Of a stretch of DNA of 54,722 nt, positions 12,131 to 22,896 are shown one piece after another (the stretch's first letter is position 1; every line of letters begins with the position of its first letter). The DNA lies in contig MNCI01007974.1 in NCBI GenBank assembly GCA_015680685.1, forward strand, positions 190,001 through 244,722. Reading direction: 5' to 3'. The position numbers and the translations under genes were made by a program. Source of the DNA: Gnetum montanum. Its lineage: Eukaryota; Streptophyta; Gnetopsida; Gnetales; Gnetaceae. The notes beneath the pieces were generated by a model, which did not search any database, was not told the DNA's origin, and saw only the letters and a list, made by a program, of their open reading frames with translations.

Positions 12131-12933
12131 TGATGGGACACAATATCGCATAGGCTACGATATCACGTCTTTCCCTATGATATTGCGTACGCAATATCGT
12201 AGCTCGTCGCTAGTTTTATAAATAAGAGGTGGCTCTCCCTTGTTTTGGCATCTAGATCTAGACCTTAGCCAAACTCTTTCCATTTTACCATTCCAGAGAT
12301 AGAATAATTTCCATGTGCCCATAGTAGGAGTCTCAAAGTGAACAGATCTTTATTTGAGCAAATTTGTACCTGAGCACACATTTTTGTATGGAAATAAAGA
12401 TGAACTTTCTGATAAACCTTGCAATGCATGGACTAAGCTAAATAGGACTTAATTAATGTTAAATGTTTAAATTATTTATTATTTAATTAAATCTCTCTCA
12501 ACCCTTAACTCCTAGTTAAGTGCATTCAGTACAACCACTTCAAGCACGTGCGTTACACTTGGTAATCCTAGTAACGAATAGCGTTTGGTAATCCCAGTAG
12601 CATTGCATCGGTTAAGGGTATGAAATGGCAAGTGGGAATAGATACTAATGCTAGGATGATTAGAACTTAGTTAATGAATTTAGTCACTTAGTCTCTTCAC
12701 CCTTTCCCTCATTAGCATAGGCGATAAAAGAGAAAAGATATAAAAATCACATACCTTGAACTCACTTAACCATACAACAATCAAAAATACAAGTGAGTTT
12801 GGGAGGACAACGATTGATTAACCTTAAGTGTTCCATAAGCCATGTAAGCACTTAGTTTGTAGAGTTCGACCGGATTGTGCGTGTAATGCTCATATTCGTA
12901 TGGTTGAGTGTAGGGGTACCTCGCTACTCATCA
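12131..12933 (+). repeat. X1 3' LTR
   Basis: An 803-bp LTR bounded by tgatggg and ctcatca. U3 carries a cluster of near-palindromic atatcg motifs (12148-12205), then TATA box tataaata at 12217-12224 and AATAAA at 12393-12398. It lacks the about 106-bp internal duplication that lengthens the X2 LTRs. Confidence 0.9.
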
Positions 12934-13149
12934 CTTATGAATCTTGAAGATTAGAATGGGGGGTTTCCCCCACAACTAAACATTTGGCCATGAAAAGGAT
13001 TAATAAGTGGATGGATATGATCCATGCATGTATAAAACATTGGTAACCATTCATTCCCAAGCCACTAGGTTTCTTTTGATGTTGCGATGGCTGGGTAGAC
13101 AAATTTTTGGCCACATACTTAATTGTTAAATGTATGATGGGTTAGGGTA
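12934..13149 (-). other. Y1 non-coding sequence just after gag, next to X1 insertion
   Basis: On the minus strand the order cctagtggcttgg, then a purine-rich gtgggggaaacccccc, then ttcataag matches 48410-48540 of Y2. It ends abruptly at the X1 3' LTR (12933), which marks where X1 entered Y1. Confidence 0.65.
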
Positions 13150-15179
13150 TGAGGTGTGTTAACATTGTAGATGTCTAGCTCATGATTGCACCCTTGATCA
13201 TGATATAGTATGCATGGATTTGTTGGTCTCCCCACACTATTAGATTCATTACTTGTGTTTGGGATTGGAGTAACAATGGATGTGGCCCTTTTGTAAGATC
13301 AAAAGTCAATGGTGGTGAAAAGGGAGGCATTGTGCCAGATTGGGACTGTGCTAGCTTGAATGATGTGGATGGTCCATGGGTGTTTTTCTTCTGCATATGG
13401 CCTTTCCTAAAGAATGTCTGTTTTGGTGTTTGTGGTGGGAACCTATTGGCATCTACATTTCTATGCACATTCATAGCACAAGTGGTCTTTGTTAGTTGAT
13501 AGTATGGTACCAAACCTTCTTGTGTCACCAACAGTGGCATATGAGAAGGTGAAGTATGAAATTATCAAGGGTATGATGGATGGTAAGAGGTGTGAGGTGG
13601 TGATCCTTTAGGGAATGTCAAGCATTGATGGTACTCAGGAGAGTGATTGTGGCAATTTGAAGTAGAGGATGTAGAATTGGTTGGAGAAACAAGATGTTGA
13701 ACATAATATCCATACTATGTCAGCTAATAGGAAGGGTAGGGTTGGTTTGGTAGTGGCCTCCCCAATGATTGTGGGTGTTGTCACTATGGTTTATGATAGT
13801 GTTGAGGTTGGTAATAAGTCTTCCTAGGATAGTACGATTGGTTGTGGGGCTATCTATAATTACCGCGTGGAAGAGGAAATCTCCTAGGCATGTGTTTTTG
13901 TACAAACTTTGGGTTTAATGTGCCTACCCAATACTCATGTAGATGCAACAAGACTAGGCAATGGTCCTTCAGATGGTCATATATGTAGATGAAATATCCC
14001 TTATCTTCATCTATGGTTGATTCCATAGCCTCACATTCTTCAGTAATTTTCCCTATTTTCCAATAAGTCTTCCTAGCTGTTTCTTGGTTCTATATTCTTT
14101 GTTTATTGTGATCACCTGGTTTGTTTTGCATGATCTTCTCCTCAACCATCTCTATGGGAGTCGTAATGTTTTCATATATCCATTCTGACATCCTATTAAA
14201 CTTTGCTTCAAGTTCATCAATAAACTTCTGTATTGGTAAGATTCATTGTGGGACCACCTTATCAAGAGTATCTTCTTCCTTCTTAGCATAGATATGGACC
14301 TACTTCTACTAAAGAGTTTGGTCCTAGTGATATTTCTCAACATTCTCCCATTTGTATATCTTTCCTTCTTCTTTTCGAACACACTTGATTAGCTCTTGAA
14401 TATGATGGGTTTGTAGCTCGTATAATTGACCTAAAGAATACATCCGAAGAGTCTCCCTTGTTTCATTACAAAGGCCATCTATGAGGTGGAAAATTTTCCC
14501 TTCCTCAAAGAAACCATGGGTTGTGCATCTATTAAATAGAGAATAATATCTATATAAGGCCATGTCCAAGGGTTCATGTTATTCTTTCCTCCACCCTTGG
14601 ATCTATCTCCTCAGGATGGACACCCTCACGTAGGTTTTTTATTTCTCATTGAAGAGTTCCAGCATTGTGGACCAACATCAGATTAAATTTGGTTTCAGTA
14701 ATCTATACAACACTTCAGCTCAATCGACTAGTGTCCTAAGAAAGAGCTCGAGCTTTTGCCATCGACTTTCAATGTTGTAGAAAGCACATGCATCATGGAA
14801 TGCTTGTAAGTGATGTTGTGGGTCCAAATCATAGCCTCCTACAAATTTAGAAATATTATTTATATCAAGCCTGGGTAGGTGACTCTCTTTGTGATGCCTG
14901 CGAGATATCTTAACTATCTTTATGATCTACATTAGGCTCTTAGTGGCCAACAAGGGTTCATCATCATTGATCATGTTGTGAGGAAAATTTCTATTTAGTT
15001 AATGGTGATGATTTTTCCTATGTTCATGTTGGTGACCTTGAGTGTTCTTGTGGGTTCGATTTTTGTTTCTATTCTGATCCTTTAGTGGAGCTTTATTTCC
15101 ATACCTATGTTCATCTTCATTAGAACTAGTTGTTGAAGGGGAAGATGAAGATGAGGAACTGGAAGGATTGCCATGGCTT

Positions 15180-15184
15180 CTATG
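15180..15184. repeat. Target-site duplication ctatg (left)
   Basis: Identical to 17765-17769 on the other side of the 2580-bp insertion; the pair defines the insertion boundaries. Confidence 0.8.
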
Positions 15185-17764
15185 TGTTGGTGACTGTTTG
15201 GGACGCAACCGCCAACAAGTGTCCTTGAACAGGATTTAGGTGCCTGCTGGTCTCTAGAAACACCAAGGCCCAGATACCTCCAAATAAACTCAGTAGTTAA
15301 TGTGAGTATCTGTGTGTCCTGTTGCGGTGTGCAGTTGTGTGAAATGTAACGATTGCGTTGTGTGTAAACTACAAATGACTTACTTTAAAGAGATTCAGCC
15401 AACTTTGCCAAGTACTGTGAGTTGTTGAGAGTTCCCATTTTGTTCAATTGCCTAGTCTATGCAGTCCTTATAATACCTACTTGTAACAAATAAAATTTTG
15501 CAAAAACATTTGAGCACAACTCCACAAATCTACTCCTAATTTTCCCCAAAGACAGAGATAGTTAAACAAGAAAACTAGAAATAGAGCAAGATTCGATGGA
15601 AATAGATAGAAAAGAAAAGAAAGTAGATTTGTGTAGACCTCAAATATTTCAACAAGGTAAAATGACATGAGTAAACACTTCGCAATAAATCTATCCCAAA
15701 TTCAATATCTACGAATTGTTCAAACTTCCAAGGCTCAAATAAGCAATTTCTTCAAGACAATCCTACTATGCTACCAAAAATTGCTGCGTAAACTACCATG
15801 TACGAGACTTCATTTTGNATGGAAAAATTTTAATAGAAATTTCTATCGAGCAACAAGAACGATAAGAACAATCTAAAAATCCCAAAATTACTTGCCAAGG
15901 ATGATATTATCTAAACCACTAGCTAAGAAAATTAAACAAAAAAAATAAAACATAACTCACAGGACTATGACAAAGAGGCTGAAATCTTTTCTTTAGCAAG
16001 CCATCTTACAAGCAATCTCCTTTACAAATCTTCTTTACAAATGCCCTTCTCAAGACCCAAGATGTGTCTTCAAGTGAGAGCCCAAGTGCTAACTAGTAGC
16101 CTTCCAAAGTGTGATGTATGAAGTGTCTTTCCCCCCTAAAAGTCCTCTTCTTTTTCCTTACCCATGAAGCCTTTTTATAAGGTTCATAAGGTAGTTATAT
16201 TTCAAAATATCCTAGCTAACTTTTCTCCCAAGTAAGGAGGTTACAACTTACCCATTTAGTTAGGAGGAAGTTATGTAGTTAGGAAGTTACACATAAAGTT
16301 TGGAGGAATTAATATTTATAAATGTTTCCTTTGTAAGTAATTTATTAAAATAAATCCAAAATCCCTAATTTAATTTAATTAAAATTTTAAATACTAAATG
16401 TCATTAAGCCCTAATAAATATTTTCATAAAAATATAATGTAATATCCACCTTGGGGTGTAGACGTTGGTGGTAACGGTAGTTAATTTATAAAAATAATTT
16501 ATCTTTTCTCATACCCCTAGATATAGAAATTTAAATTCAGTGATGGCTCGAAATATGAGTCCAAATGTGAAGGCACCAATCCTGTAACTGCCAGCAACTA
16601 ATTCAAATTATCTTGCCCTACTGAAAATCGTTACCAACAATTGCCATCACAGGAGAAGGCTCAGCCACCGCGTTAGGAAATGTCGCCATGTGTTCGGTAA
16701 GAATCTGCAACTGTTGTAACCTTCACCTCTCACAAATGATCTTCAGGTTTTGATGATTATATAGGAATTTGCAAGGTGTTTATATCTTTGAGCAGAGCAA
16801 ATCGATCATCACCTCGTATATTTTCACTACCTTCCGTACATAGCGTCCATCTGTGGCAACTGGTAAAATTTCTAGCTTATGAAGTTTTCTTCCAACACCA
16901 GGGATTTTGAGACATTAGCTATTTTTATAGATGGAAACCCAAACTTGTTTATCACGTGAAACAGGTGCCTGTTCTTCTGAAATCTGTCACCGCTGAAATC
17001 AAAGATGAGCACGCTGCGTTCTGCCCTAGACTGGCTCGAGTTCTTCCTACACAGCCCGTACGTGATTACTACCAAAAGCCCCCTTAATACAGCTCAGTCA
17101 TGGAAAAGGGCCTCCACACGCTCCAAGAACTCGGGCTCGCTGTTCTCATCCTTTGACGTTGTAGCTGCATCCGATGACATCGATTCACAAATCCAGCTGA
17201 TGCGCAGGCACGATTGCGAGTAGGTACCATACAATGAATTTGCTGGTGACGCCCAAAAGTTTAAAACCATGGCATTCAGTTCTGTATTTAAGAATTTCTG
17301 AATTTCGACAACGTTATCAATGGGCTTCTCGACTTACGAAAATTCGGGTTCATCTGCAACAGAAACCTTCTCATCCTTTGTTAATTTAAATTTATCAAAT
17401 GAAATTCAAAACCTGTTGGTAATCCATTCATGAGATCTTCTACACGCTTCCAACTCTTAACTGGACCTTAATAATCCATTATCCACGGTGGTGTTTATTC
17501 TTCCAACATTAACAGGGGTATGCTTTTTGCAGTGAATAATTTCATCCTTTGTTTGCTATTCCAATCTTCAATAAAGGAATAATTTGGCATTTTAATTTTT
17601 TCTTTCCAAGAAGGCCTCAACATCAAAATTATTTACCAGTGGATTACTTCTCCAAAAATACCCATCAACCCATAACACTAATGCCTCAAATTTACAATCG
17701 TGGATTGTTCCAATTTTGAATATAATATTCCAACTGTTCCATGGAATGGCCAAATGTGCCAACA
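15185..17764 (-). mobile_element. 2580-bp insertion in gag, probably a solo LTR of an unrelated family
   Basis: Bounded by TGTTGG...CCAACA and flanked by perfect 5-bp direct repeats ctatg (15180-15184 and 17765-17769). Removing it plus one ctatg restores continuous homology to gag of Y2. On the minus strand it has a TATA box TTATAAAAAG at 16171-16180, roughly 1.59 kb from the left terminus and 0.99 kb from the right, like the U3/R-U5 partition of an LTR. I saw no coding domain, primer site or internal LTR pair. The part at about 16560-17260 is richer in GC and CpG than its surroundings and might be captured sequence. One n lies at 15818. Confidence 0.65.
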
Positions 17765-17769
17765 CTATG
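17765..17769. repeat. Target-site duplication ctatg (right)
   Basis: Identical to 15180-15184. The continuing gag homology with 46985-47040 on both sides supports it. Confidence 0.8.
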
Positions 17770-18144
17770 GTGTTCCCCAGGGTCCCTTGATTTATCATTT
17801 ATCAATTTCAAGGAGGTCTTAATCCTTGAGGCCTTCCCTGGTTCAGGAATTACCTCATCCTCCCTAGGTTTTTCTACCTTAGTTTAATGTAGTATTCAAG
17901 TGTTGTTAGGGTGATCATGAACATATGAAACCCCTACATGAAGTCGGTCACTCCAATTTTCTTCACCATATATCTTGTTAGTTTTCCAATGAATGTTTTT
18001 GTTATACAATGCATTATTGTTCCTTGTGAAAGAGACATTATTTTTGGTTGACGATGTGTGTGATTTAATATTTTCTGAAAGATATATCGTCAATGCATTT
18101 ACAACATTTGTGTATAATATAACTAATTTAGATAACTAGAACCA

Positions 18145-18162
18145 TCCTCAACAATAGTGTCA
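18145..18162 (-). other. Primer-binding site (decayed tRNA-Asp type), Y1
   Basis: On the minus strand tgacactattgttgagga begins one base after the 5' LTR end. It parallels the Y2 site (tggcaccattttcgagaa, 46633-46650) and the better X2 site; most differences are transitions. Confidence 0.65.
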
Positions 18163-18163
18163 A

Positions 18164-19027
18164 TGATGTGTGATGAGGTACCCCTATGCCCAACCATACA
18201 AAAGCATTCATGCATGATCTGGTTGAATTTCGTGGATGGGACTAATTGTGCATCTAAATCGTTATGCTCTGATCGTAGTTTGTTGTCTTTCCACTTGGAC
18301 TAATGGAAGCTGTCATGTATGGTTTAGTTCAAAGTGAGGAATATGATGATGTCATCTAACCCTATGCTACTCCTAGTAATGATAAAGAGATTAATTAATT
18401 AAGCTAATGAAAAATGAAAAATAAGATCTAAACTATCCTATGTATAATGAGTATCCATCCCCAATTGTTCATACATGCCTTGGACTTCATATAACTACCA
18501 TCGAGATTGCCAAGCGTATGTCACTGGGCTTGCCAAACAATACACTATTGGGTTACCAAGTAATTACGCTTAAGCGCTTGTGATTAATTCATACTCATTC
18601 TACTTAATGATAGGAATAGTAAATAACAATAAATAGAAACATTAACTAAATAAAATAGTAAATAATTAAACAATTAAATCAATAATAAATCTAAGTAGAT
18701 GCTACAATGATGGAGGTAATGTCAATCTTTATTTCTAGTCATGTAACATGTCCAAGTACATCACATTCAAATAATGATGTTGCACAATCACAAACATCAC
18801 ACTGCAAGCATGCACTAGGAATAACATAACTTGAAATCAAAAATCTAAGAAAAGCTATCAAAAACTATCTTCCAACTATGCACCTAAGTGTTATATTTAT
18901 AGGCTGGCATGGAGGAGACAATATCGAATATTCAACATTGCATCTTGGGACACGATATCGTGTATCTGATATTGGAGCCTTGATATCGAGTATCTAATAT
19001 CAAGGTTGACACAATCATGATTTATCA
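18164..19027 (-). repeat. Y1 5' LTR
   Basis: An 864-bp LTR. On the minus strand U3 contains repeated gatatc/gatatt motifs (18930-19010), then a TATA box CTATAAATATAA at about 18891-18902. It ends in the family terminus at 18164 next to the primer site. Clearly similar to 552-1359; the pair bounds Y1. Confidence 0.85.
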
Positions 19028-19106
19028 CAAATATAGAATAAATTGTAAAATATTAAGAAAAATAGTGTAAATAAAAATTGAAAAACTGAGGAGCCACATT
19101 AATGAA

Positions 19107-19345
19107 TCAACATGAATGACCATCTCTCCCACAACTAAGTTGGAAGGAGGAGATTTGAAAAATTGAGCATGCTTGTCCATCTGTTGAGGTGTTGCAATCA
19201 CAAGTTCTCTTAGGCTCATGGAAAGGTTTGATTTGTTGTTTTTTGACTAGCAGTTTCTTGTTTGGGCTTTTAGGTTTGTATATTAACATGGCCCCAGAAG
19301 AAAAGGTTTTGTAGATAACATAAGACCCCTCCCACAATGTTTGAA
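19107..19345 (-). pseudogene. Integrase C-terminal fragment, second copy
   Basis: Contains MWEGSYVIYKTFSSGAMLI, the GPY/F-like C-terminal module of Ty3/gypsy integrases, which helps DNA binding. It matches 21600-21520 and the copy near 42020-41940. It is joined upstream to the beginning of the 3' ORF instead of to the rest of integrase, so it cannot be functional. Confidence 0.75.
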
Positions 19346-19444
19346 GCTGGGGTTGTTCTGGTTATTGGCCCCTTCTAGCTCTAGGCCTCTTTTTTCTTGG
19401 TTGGATGGTCCCACCTCTTGTCCATGCTTTTCTTTTGATGCCAT
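19346..19444 (-). pseudogene. First codons of a 3' ORF, truncated by a duplication joint
   Basis: ATG at 19444-19442 directly follows gtgattacag, the same acceptor context as at 53057. About 95 bp later (minus strand) the sequence switches to integrase. The N-terminal peptide is Lys/Glu/Gln-rich and matches the other two copies only loosely. Confidence 0.5.
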
Positions 19445-19733
19445 CTGTAATCACAACATAACCAAGGATTAGCATGCGATGTGTAACTTATAACTTTTAG
19501 GTACCTTATCTCTTTGGATAGTTGCACTTGACTAAGTTTTGGTCATGGGGGATTGATTATTTTAATATTATTTGAATAATATGACTACTAGAGCTTGTTA
19601 GGAAGGTTTAACATTCATTAATTAGTGATTTTAATGTTATTTCATTAGTTAAACCTTTGGGGAGTTAGAAAATTTCCAAAAAAAAAAATTGTTAGAAACC
19701 TAACGTTTCAAGCCCCTACAACATAGAGCTCAC
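19445..19733 (-). other. Candidate leader intron of the 3' ORF, copy 2
   Basis: Donor-like aaagGTGAGC at 19733 and acceptor gtgattacag ending at 19445 on the minus strand, 289 bp. Length and acceptor sequence agree with 53057-53316. The X2 insertion site (33003/40273) lies within the homologous interval of another copy, and the unoccupied version is 19466-19486 here. Confidence 0.5.
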
Positions 19734-19880
19734 CTTTGGTAGTTGTAGGACCAAAAAATAGGAAAAATCAGACAAGGGATTAGCAAGATATGGACTTTGG
19801 AAGGCTCTAGGCTCTAAAAAATTGCAAAAATCCCACTTGCATTTGAACCACATGGCAAGAAATTCCAAAGTGGTGGGCAC

Positions 19881-19889
19881 TATTTATAG
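19881..19889 (-). promoter_or_regulatory. TATA box of the candidate internal promoter, copy 2
   Basis: CCTATAAATAGTG on the minus strand, about 150 bp before the candidate splice donor and 440 bp before the 3' ORF start. It is the same TATA form as in the family's LTRs although no LTR is here. The preceding cgatcccatcgatg is a reduced palindrome cluster. Confidence 0.5.
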
Positions 19890-20757
19890 GATTTTTGTCT
19901 TGCATCGATGGGATCGTGTCAATGCAGCCAACTCCTTCAACGAGAAAAAAATAGAATATTTTCTATCTTTGCACAAATAGAAAAAAAATGAAGGAGTTTT
20001 GACATGGAATTAGAGTCTAAAGAAAGCCAATGAAGCCAAGAACACGATGAAATGCATGAAGAGGGCTAGATAGTTAGGAAATAGTGGACTTTTGATGAAG
20101 AATGTTTTAAGGAAACTTAAAAAGGAGTGCACTATTGAATGTAACCAATGTGGAATGCAGATGATTTTAAAAATGAACATGTCTAAGGATATGAAACTTA
20201 ACTAACCCAACCAAGGGAAATGTAAGTGGGTTCTACCTATAGTAGGCTCATACACTTAATGCCCTTGCATATCCTCAAACCAAGGAGTCTGTGGGCCCCA
20301 TGTTTGACTAATGGTTATGATAAGTTAAGGATCAAATCTTGAAAGAAACTACGTAAGAATTTTGACACATCAAACTAAGACATTGAACAAAACATGAAAA
20401 ATGGCAATGAAGTGAGTTATGGAAAGCATAGGTGGATGACGTAGAGAGTGGAATGGAATTCAATATTCTCGTCACATTAAGTCCCTTGTGGATTTTGTTG
20501 TTAAGATGACCCGATAATATCCATCCTTAGTCCAAATTAAAACCAACCACCTTCAATGACTTCACATTAACACTCTACAACCGGCCCACCCTCTTAGAGT
20601 AAAAAAATATCCCCACAAATCAATCATTATTCCTAAAGAGAAAAAAAGAGAAGCGAGAAGTGAAATGAACCTTTAGGCATGGGTAACATATCTTTCTAAT
20701 TCCATAACTGGTGCTTGTAGTCGATTATTTTTTCAAAGGGGTGTGCTTTGAATTCTC

Positions 20758-20782
20758 ATTATTATTATTATTATTATTATTT
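20758..20782. repeat. (ATT)n microsatellite
   Basis: About eight ATT units inside the non-coding block; the homologous place at 1-60 is T-rich but not a clean repeat. Confidence 0.9.
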
Positions 20783-21289
20783 ATTTTTATATTTTTCGAT
20801 AGGAACAACACCATGTAAAGACTTTTAGCTTCTTGTTATTGGTCGACAATGGAATGGTGAGAAATCCATGACAACACACATGCATCAAAGAGGGTACGCA
20901 AGTACAAAGAGCATCAAATCCCCTTGAAGTCACACCCTTGTCTATCTATATAATCCTTCCCAAGTTTGAAAACTACTAAGGTCACAAATTTTTAAAAGTT
21001 TCATTAAGGAAGGGACCACATATTTCCAAAACAAGGAACACCATAGAATTTGTGGATGGATGGATGACGTGGATGTGCTACCTCTTATCATGAAAAAGAA
21101 ATGATGTCTTAGTCATCAATACCAAAATTCAAAGATAGAATTTGGACATTAGCAATCATAGAACATTATAGTACAAACCACCATCATTCAGCAGCTACAA
21201 CTGCCCTTAGTCTTGGCAACAATAAAGAAAAACAAATCAAATCAAATCAAAACATCAAAAAAGCATAAAAGAAATCCAAACCAAATAAA

Positions 21290-21985
21290 GTAAAATATAG
21301 AAGAAATTGTAAAATATTCAAGAAAAAGAAAAATGTACTAAAAATAGTGTAAATAAAAATTGAAAAATTGAGGAGCCACATTGATGGATCAGCATGAATG
21401 GTTGTCTCCCCCAGGAGATTCGAAAAATTGAGCATGCCTGTCCATCCGTTGAGGTGTTGTGGTCACAAACTCTCTTAGGCTCATGGAAAGGTTTGATTTG
21501 TTGTTTGTTGATTAGCAGTTTCTTGTTTGGGGTTCAGGTTTGTATATTAACATGGCCATAGAAGAAAAGGCTTTGTAGATAACATAAGACCCCCTCCCAC
21601 AATGTTTGGAGCTTGGTTTCTTGTGGTATGTTTGTGGCGTTCTAGTAGATAACCCTATCTCCTAGTTAAAATTTTACTTTCCTTATTCTAATGTTGGTGT
21701 TTGTTGTTGAATTCCTTGTGCAACTCATTAGATGATAGGGCTACCAATCAATTCTCCTCTAGCAAGTTAAGGTTCATTAATACTTTTTTTTTTTGTGCTA
21801 GACTTAGGTCAAGGTCAAGATTACAAGCTGTTGATAGTGTACGAAGCTCAACTTGAATTTGAAGTGTTGGCAATTTCCTATGCACAAGCTCATATGGAGA
21901 GTAGCCAATAGGAAGTTTCCATGTTAAGTGATAGCCCCAATGGGTATTGTTAAGTTTTGTGCTCCAATCCTTGCTATATTGAAAG
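21290..21985 (-). pseudogene. Integrase C-terminal half, Athila/Tat-type
   Basis: On the minus strand: KDWSTKLNNTHWGY near 21970-21930, YSPYELVH near 21890, LDLDLSLAQ near 21815, and the GPY/F-like module near 21600-21520 (decayed). It is collinear with 42400-41900. The upstream catalytic core is missing because homology ends at about 21985, where the element was truncated. The last part (21290-21360) is the non-coding transition. Confidence 0.75.
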
Positions 21986-22522
21986 TTGTGCTTGTAACTT
22001 TCATGGGGTTTCTTTTCTGTCTAGAAGTAAAGGATTTTAAGGTTATGGAGAGGGAACCAGGCTTAGCACTGTTAGGCCATGCATTCGAACATGTAACTTG
22101 TAGAATAGCAGTCATAAACAAGGATTTTCAAAAAAGAGATCAGGAATAATTCACCAGGATATCATTAGTAATTGATGAACATATACAAGCACACACTTGT
22201 GGTTAAAAGGCATTATTTCAACTAACACAAAAGCGGCCAAAGTAATCCTATCTGAGAATGGCCGAGATTCCCAGGCAAATGGGGAGATGGTGGGAACCGG
22301 GAAATTGAGCAATGGGAAATGGGAATCAAACGCAGTTCATTACAATAATAATAATCAGGAGTTTTGGCGACATGAATTATAATCCTCAGCGGACGCTGCA
22401 GCAGGATCTGATGCCATTCTCCACGTACTTCCGGCTTAAAACGGAAAGCGCACATCATACGGAAAGCGCACATCATCCGTTTCTGTTTGAGTTCAGCCCA
22501 GAGATCTGGTTCAGCAGTATAA
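21986..22522. other. Start of a non-TE stretch; probable 3' flank of the gene-like ORF
   Basis: No similarity to the surrounding elements was recognised. From about 22230 the base composition changes: GC and CpG rise clearly compared with the flanking elements. If the minus-strand ORF at 22523-22726 is real, 22200-22522 would be its 3' untranslated region. Small ORFs in this stretch are unconvincing. Confidence 0.5.
22441..22476. repeat. Perfect 18-bp tandem duplication
   Basis: acggaaagcgcacatcat occurs twice without a spacer (22441-22458, 22459-22476). The identity implies a recent slip or repair event. Confidence 0.95.
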
Positions 22523-22726
22523 TCAGATCCACAAACGCAACCAAAATTTAGGAACAGCAGGAGCGAGAGGGGGATGTGGAGTAGGCAAAGGAATGAAGGA
22601 GTCTGGCACAGAGCGCCACCTGATTTTCTCGGCCATGGCCAGCACCAGATGCAGCGCTGCCGTCGTCATCAAAAGCAGCCATAGCGCCTGTGTATCACCT
22701 GCAACCCACATAATGGACATACTCAT
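22523..22726 (-). CDS. Gene-like ORF, small membrane-type hypothetical protein or last exon
   Basis: 67 codons from ATG 22726 to a stop at 22523. The protein begins MSMSIMWVAGDTQ, has one hydrophobic helix (ALWLLLMTTAALHLVLAM) and a Pro-rich C-terminus (SFIPLPTPHPPLAP). The frame stays open upstream of this ATG to at least 22792 with another hydrophobic run. A TATA-like tract lies 160 bp upstream. Alternatively, the ttatgtgggttgcag just inside the ORF is a splice acceptor and this is the terminal exon of a larger membrane protein. Base composition and CpG content differ from the decayed elements on both sides, which favours host origin. I do not recognise the family. Confidence 0.4.
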   Translation of the reverse strand: MSMSIMWVAGDTQALWLLLMTTAALHLVLAMAEKIRWRSVPDSFIPLPTPHPPLAPAVPKFWLRLWI

Positions 22727-22884
22727 GCCCCCCAAATCACAGCAGCCAAAACAATAACACAAAACAAAAAATACTAAGCCAATCACTAACACAACAAATC
22801 ACTCACTGCGAACACCAGTGTAGTGTGGCGTCCGTGTATGTAGGAACAAGATCAGAGTTGATGCCAAACTAGTTTCTGCTTATC

Positions 22885-22896
22885 TATATATATATG
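22885..22896 (-). promoter_or_regulatory. TATA-like tract upstream of the gene-like ORF
   Basis: A TATATATATAG run on the minus strand, about 160 bp ahead of ATG 22726. The leader between them is free of TE similarity. A simple TA repeat could give the same sequence. Confidence 0.35.

Larger units (their letters stand above)
6073..12933 (+). mobile_element. X1: gag-protease LTR element, 5' LTR truncated
   Basis: Order: truncated 5' LTR (6073-6696), primer site (6698-6716), gag-protease (6844-9827), long non-coding tract (9828-12130), 3' LTR (12131-12933). It matches X2 (33004-40272) in layout and sequence throughout. There is no RT, RNase H or integrase between protease and the 3' LTR, so it is a non-autonomous element. 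It sits inside Y1. The 3' flank is cttat; the 5' target duplication cannot be seen because the first 180 bp or so of the 5' LTR and the adjoining host sequence are gone. Confidence 0.85.
13150..18038 (-). pseudogene. Y1 gag (decayed, split by a 2580-bp insertion)
   Basis: Minus strand. The N-terminal part (18038-17770) includes EENWSDRLHVGVSYVH, matching IKENWSEKLQVGVSYAH of Y2 (46763 onward). After the insertion at 17764-15185 the frame resumes with the Ser-rich stretch (about 15170-15110), the basic stretch, and the gag core around 14570-14330 (YRYYSLFNRC, IDGLCNETRETLR, KEEGKIYK), homologous to X2 residues encoded at 35350-35570. The tail (13540-13175) is Pro/Gln/Thr-rich. No protease catalytic motif was found before the non-coding block at about 13150. 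Several frameshifts and stops are present, so the product is surely inactive. Confidence 0.75.
552..19027 (-). mobile_element. Y1: complete gag-only Athila/Tat-type LTR element with long 3' ORF, carrying two nested insertions
   Basis: Read on the minus strand: 5' LTR 18164-19027, tRNA-Asp-type primer site 18145-18162, gag (18038 down to about 13150), non-coding block, 3' ORF (4281-1550), 3' LTR 552-1359. The flanks are taaat (547-551) and caaat (19028-19032). The uninterrupted paralogous site at 21282-21286 reads caaat, so the ends are well supported. Two later insertions are included in the span: X1 (6073-12933) in the non-coding block and a 2580-bp insertion (15185-17764) in gag. Without them Y1 is about 9 kb. 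No RT, RNase H or integrase was found, so it is probably non-autonomous. That 1360-6071 and 12934-18163 belong to one element is inferred from matching order in 45776-49218 and 49219-54722. Confidence 0.75.
19734..21289 (-). other. Non-coding region between integrase and the 3' ORF
   Basis: No coding frame supported. It contains the internal-promoter TATA, an A-rich stretch near 19676-19690, the conserved gtgggccccatg block near 20290 (also near 40678), an ATT microsatellite, and the 20735-21285 block duplicated at 1-551. Confidence 0.7.
19028..21985 (-). mobile_element. Older Athila/Tat-type element fragment with a partial tandem duplication
   Basis: On the minus strand the order is integrase C-terminus (21985-21360), non-coding block (21290-20735), spacer with TATA and intron, first about 99 bp of the 3' ORF (19444-19346), then abruptly a second integrase C-terminus (19345-19107) that leads through the Y1 insertion site into a second non-coding block (1-551). 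So a unit from integrase to the 3' ORF start is present twice. Homology to the better pol copy (41800-45240) stops at about 21985, where non-family DNA begins. Confidence 0.75.

Noticed and set aside
15185-17764. DNA transposon (hAT, CACTA, Mutator)
   Set aside because: Only 6-bp terminal inverted repeats, a 5-bp target duplication and no transposase; hAT would give 8 bp, CACTA 3 bp, Mutator 9 bp.
22885-22896. Tandem TA repeat as proof of a promoter
   Set aside because: A short TA microsatellite is equally likely; kept only as a low-confidence feature.
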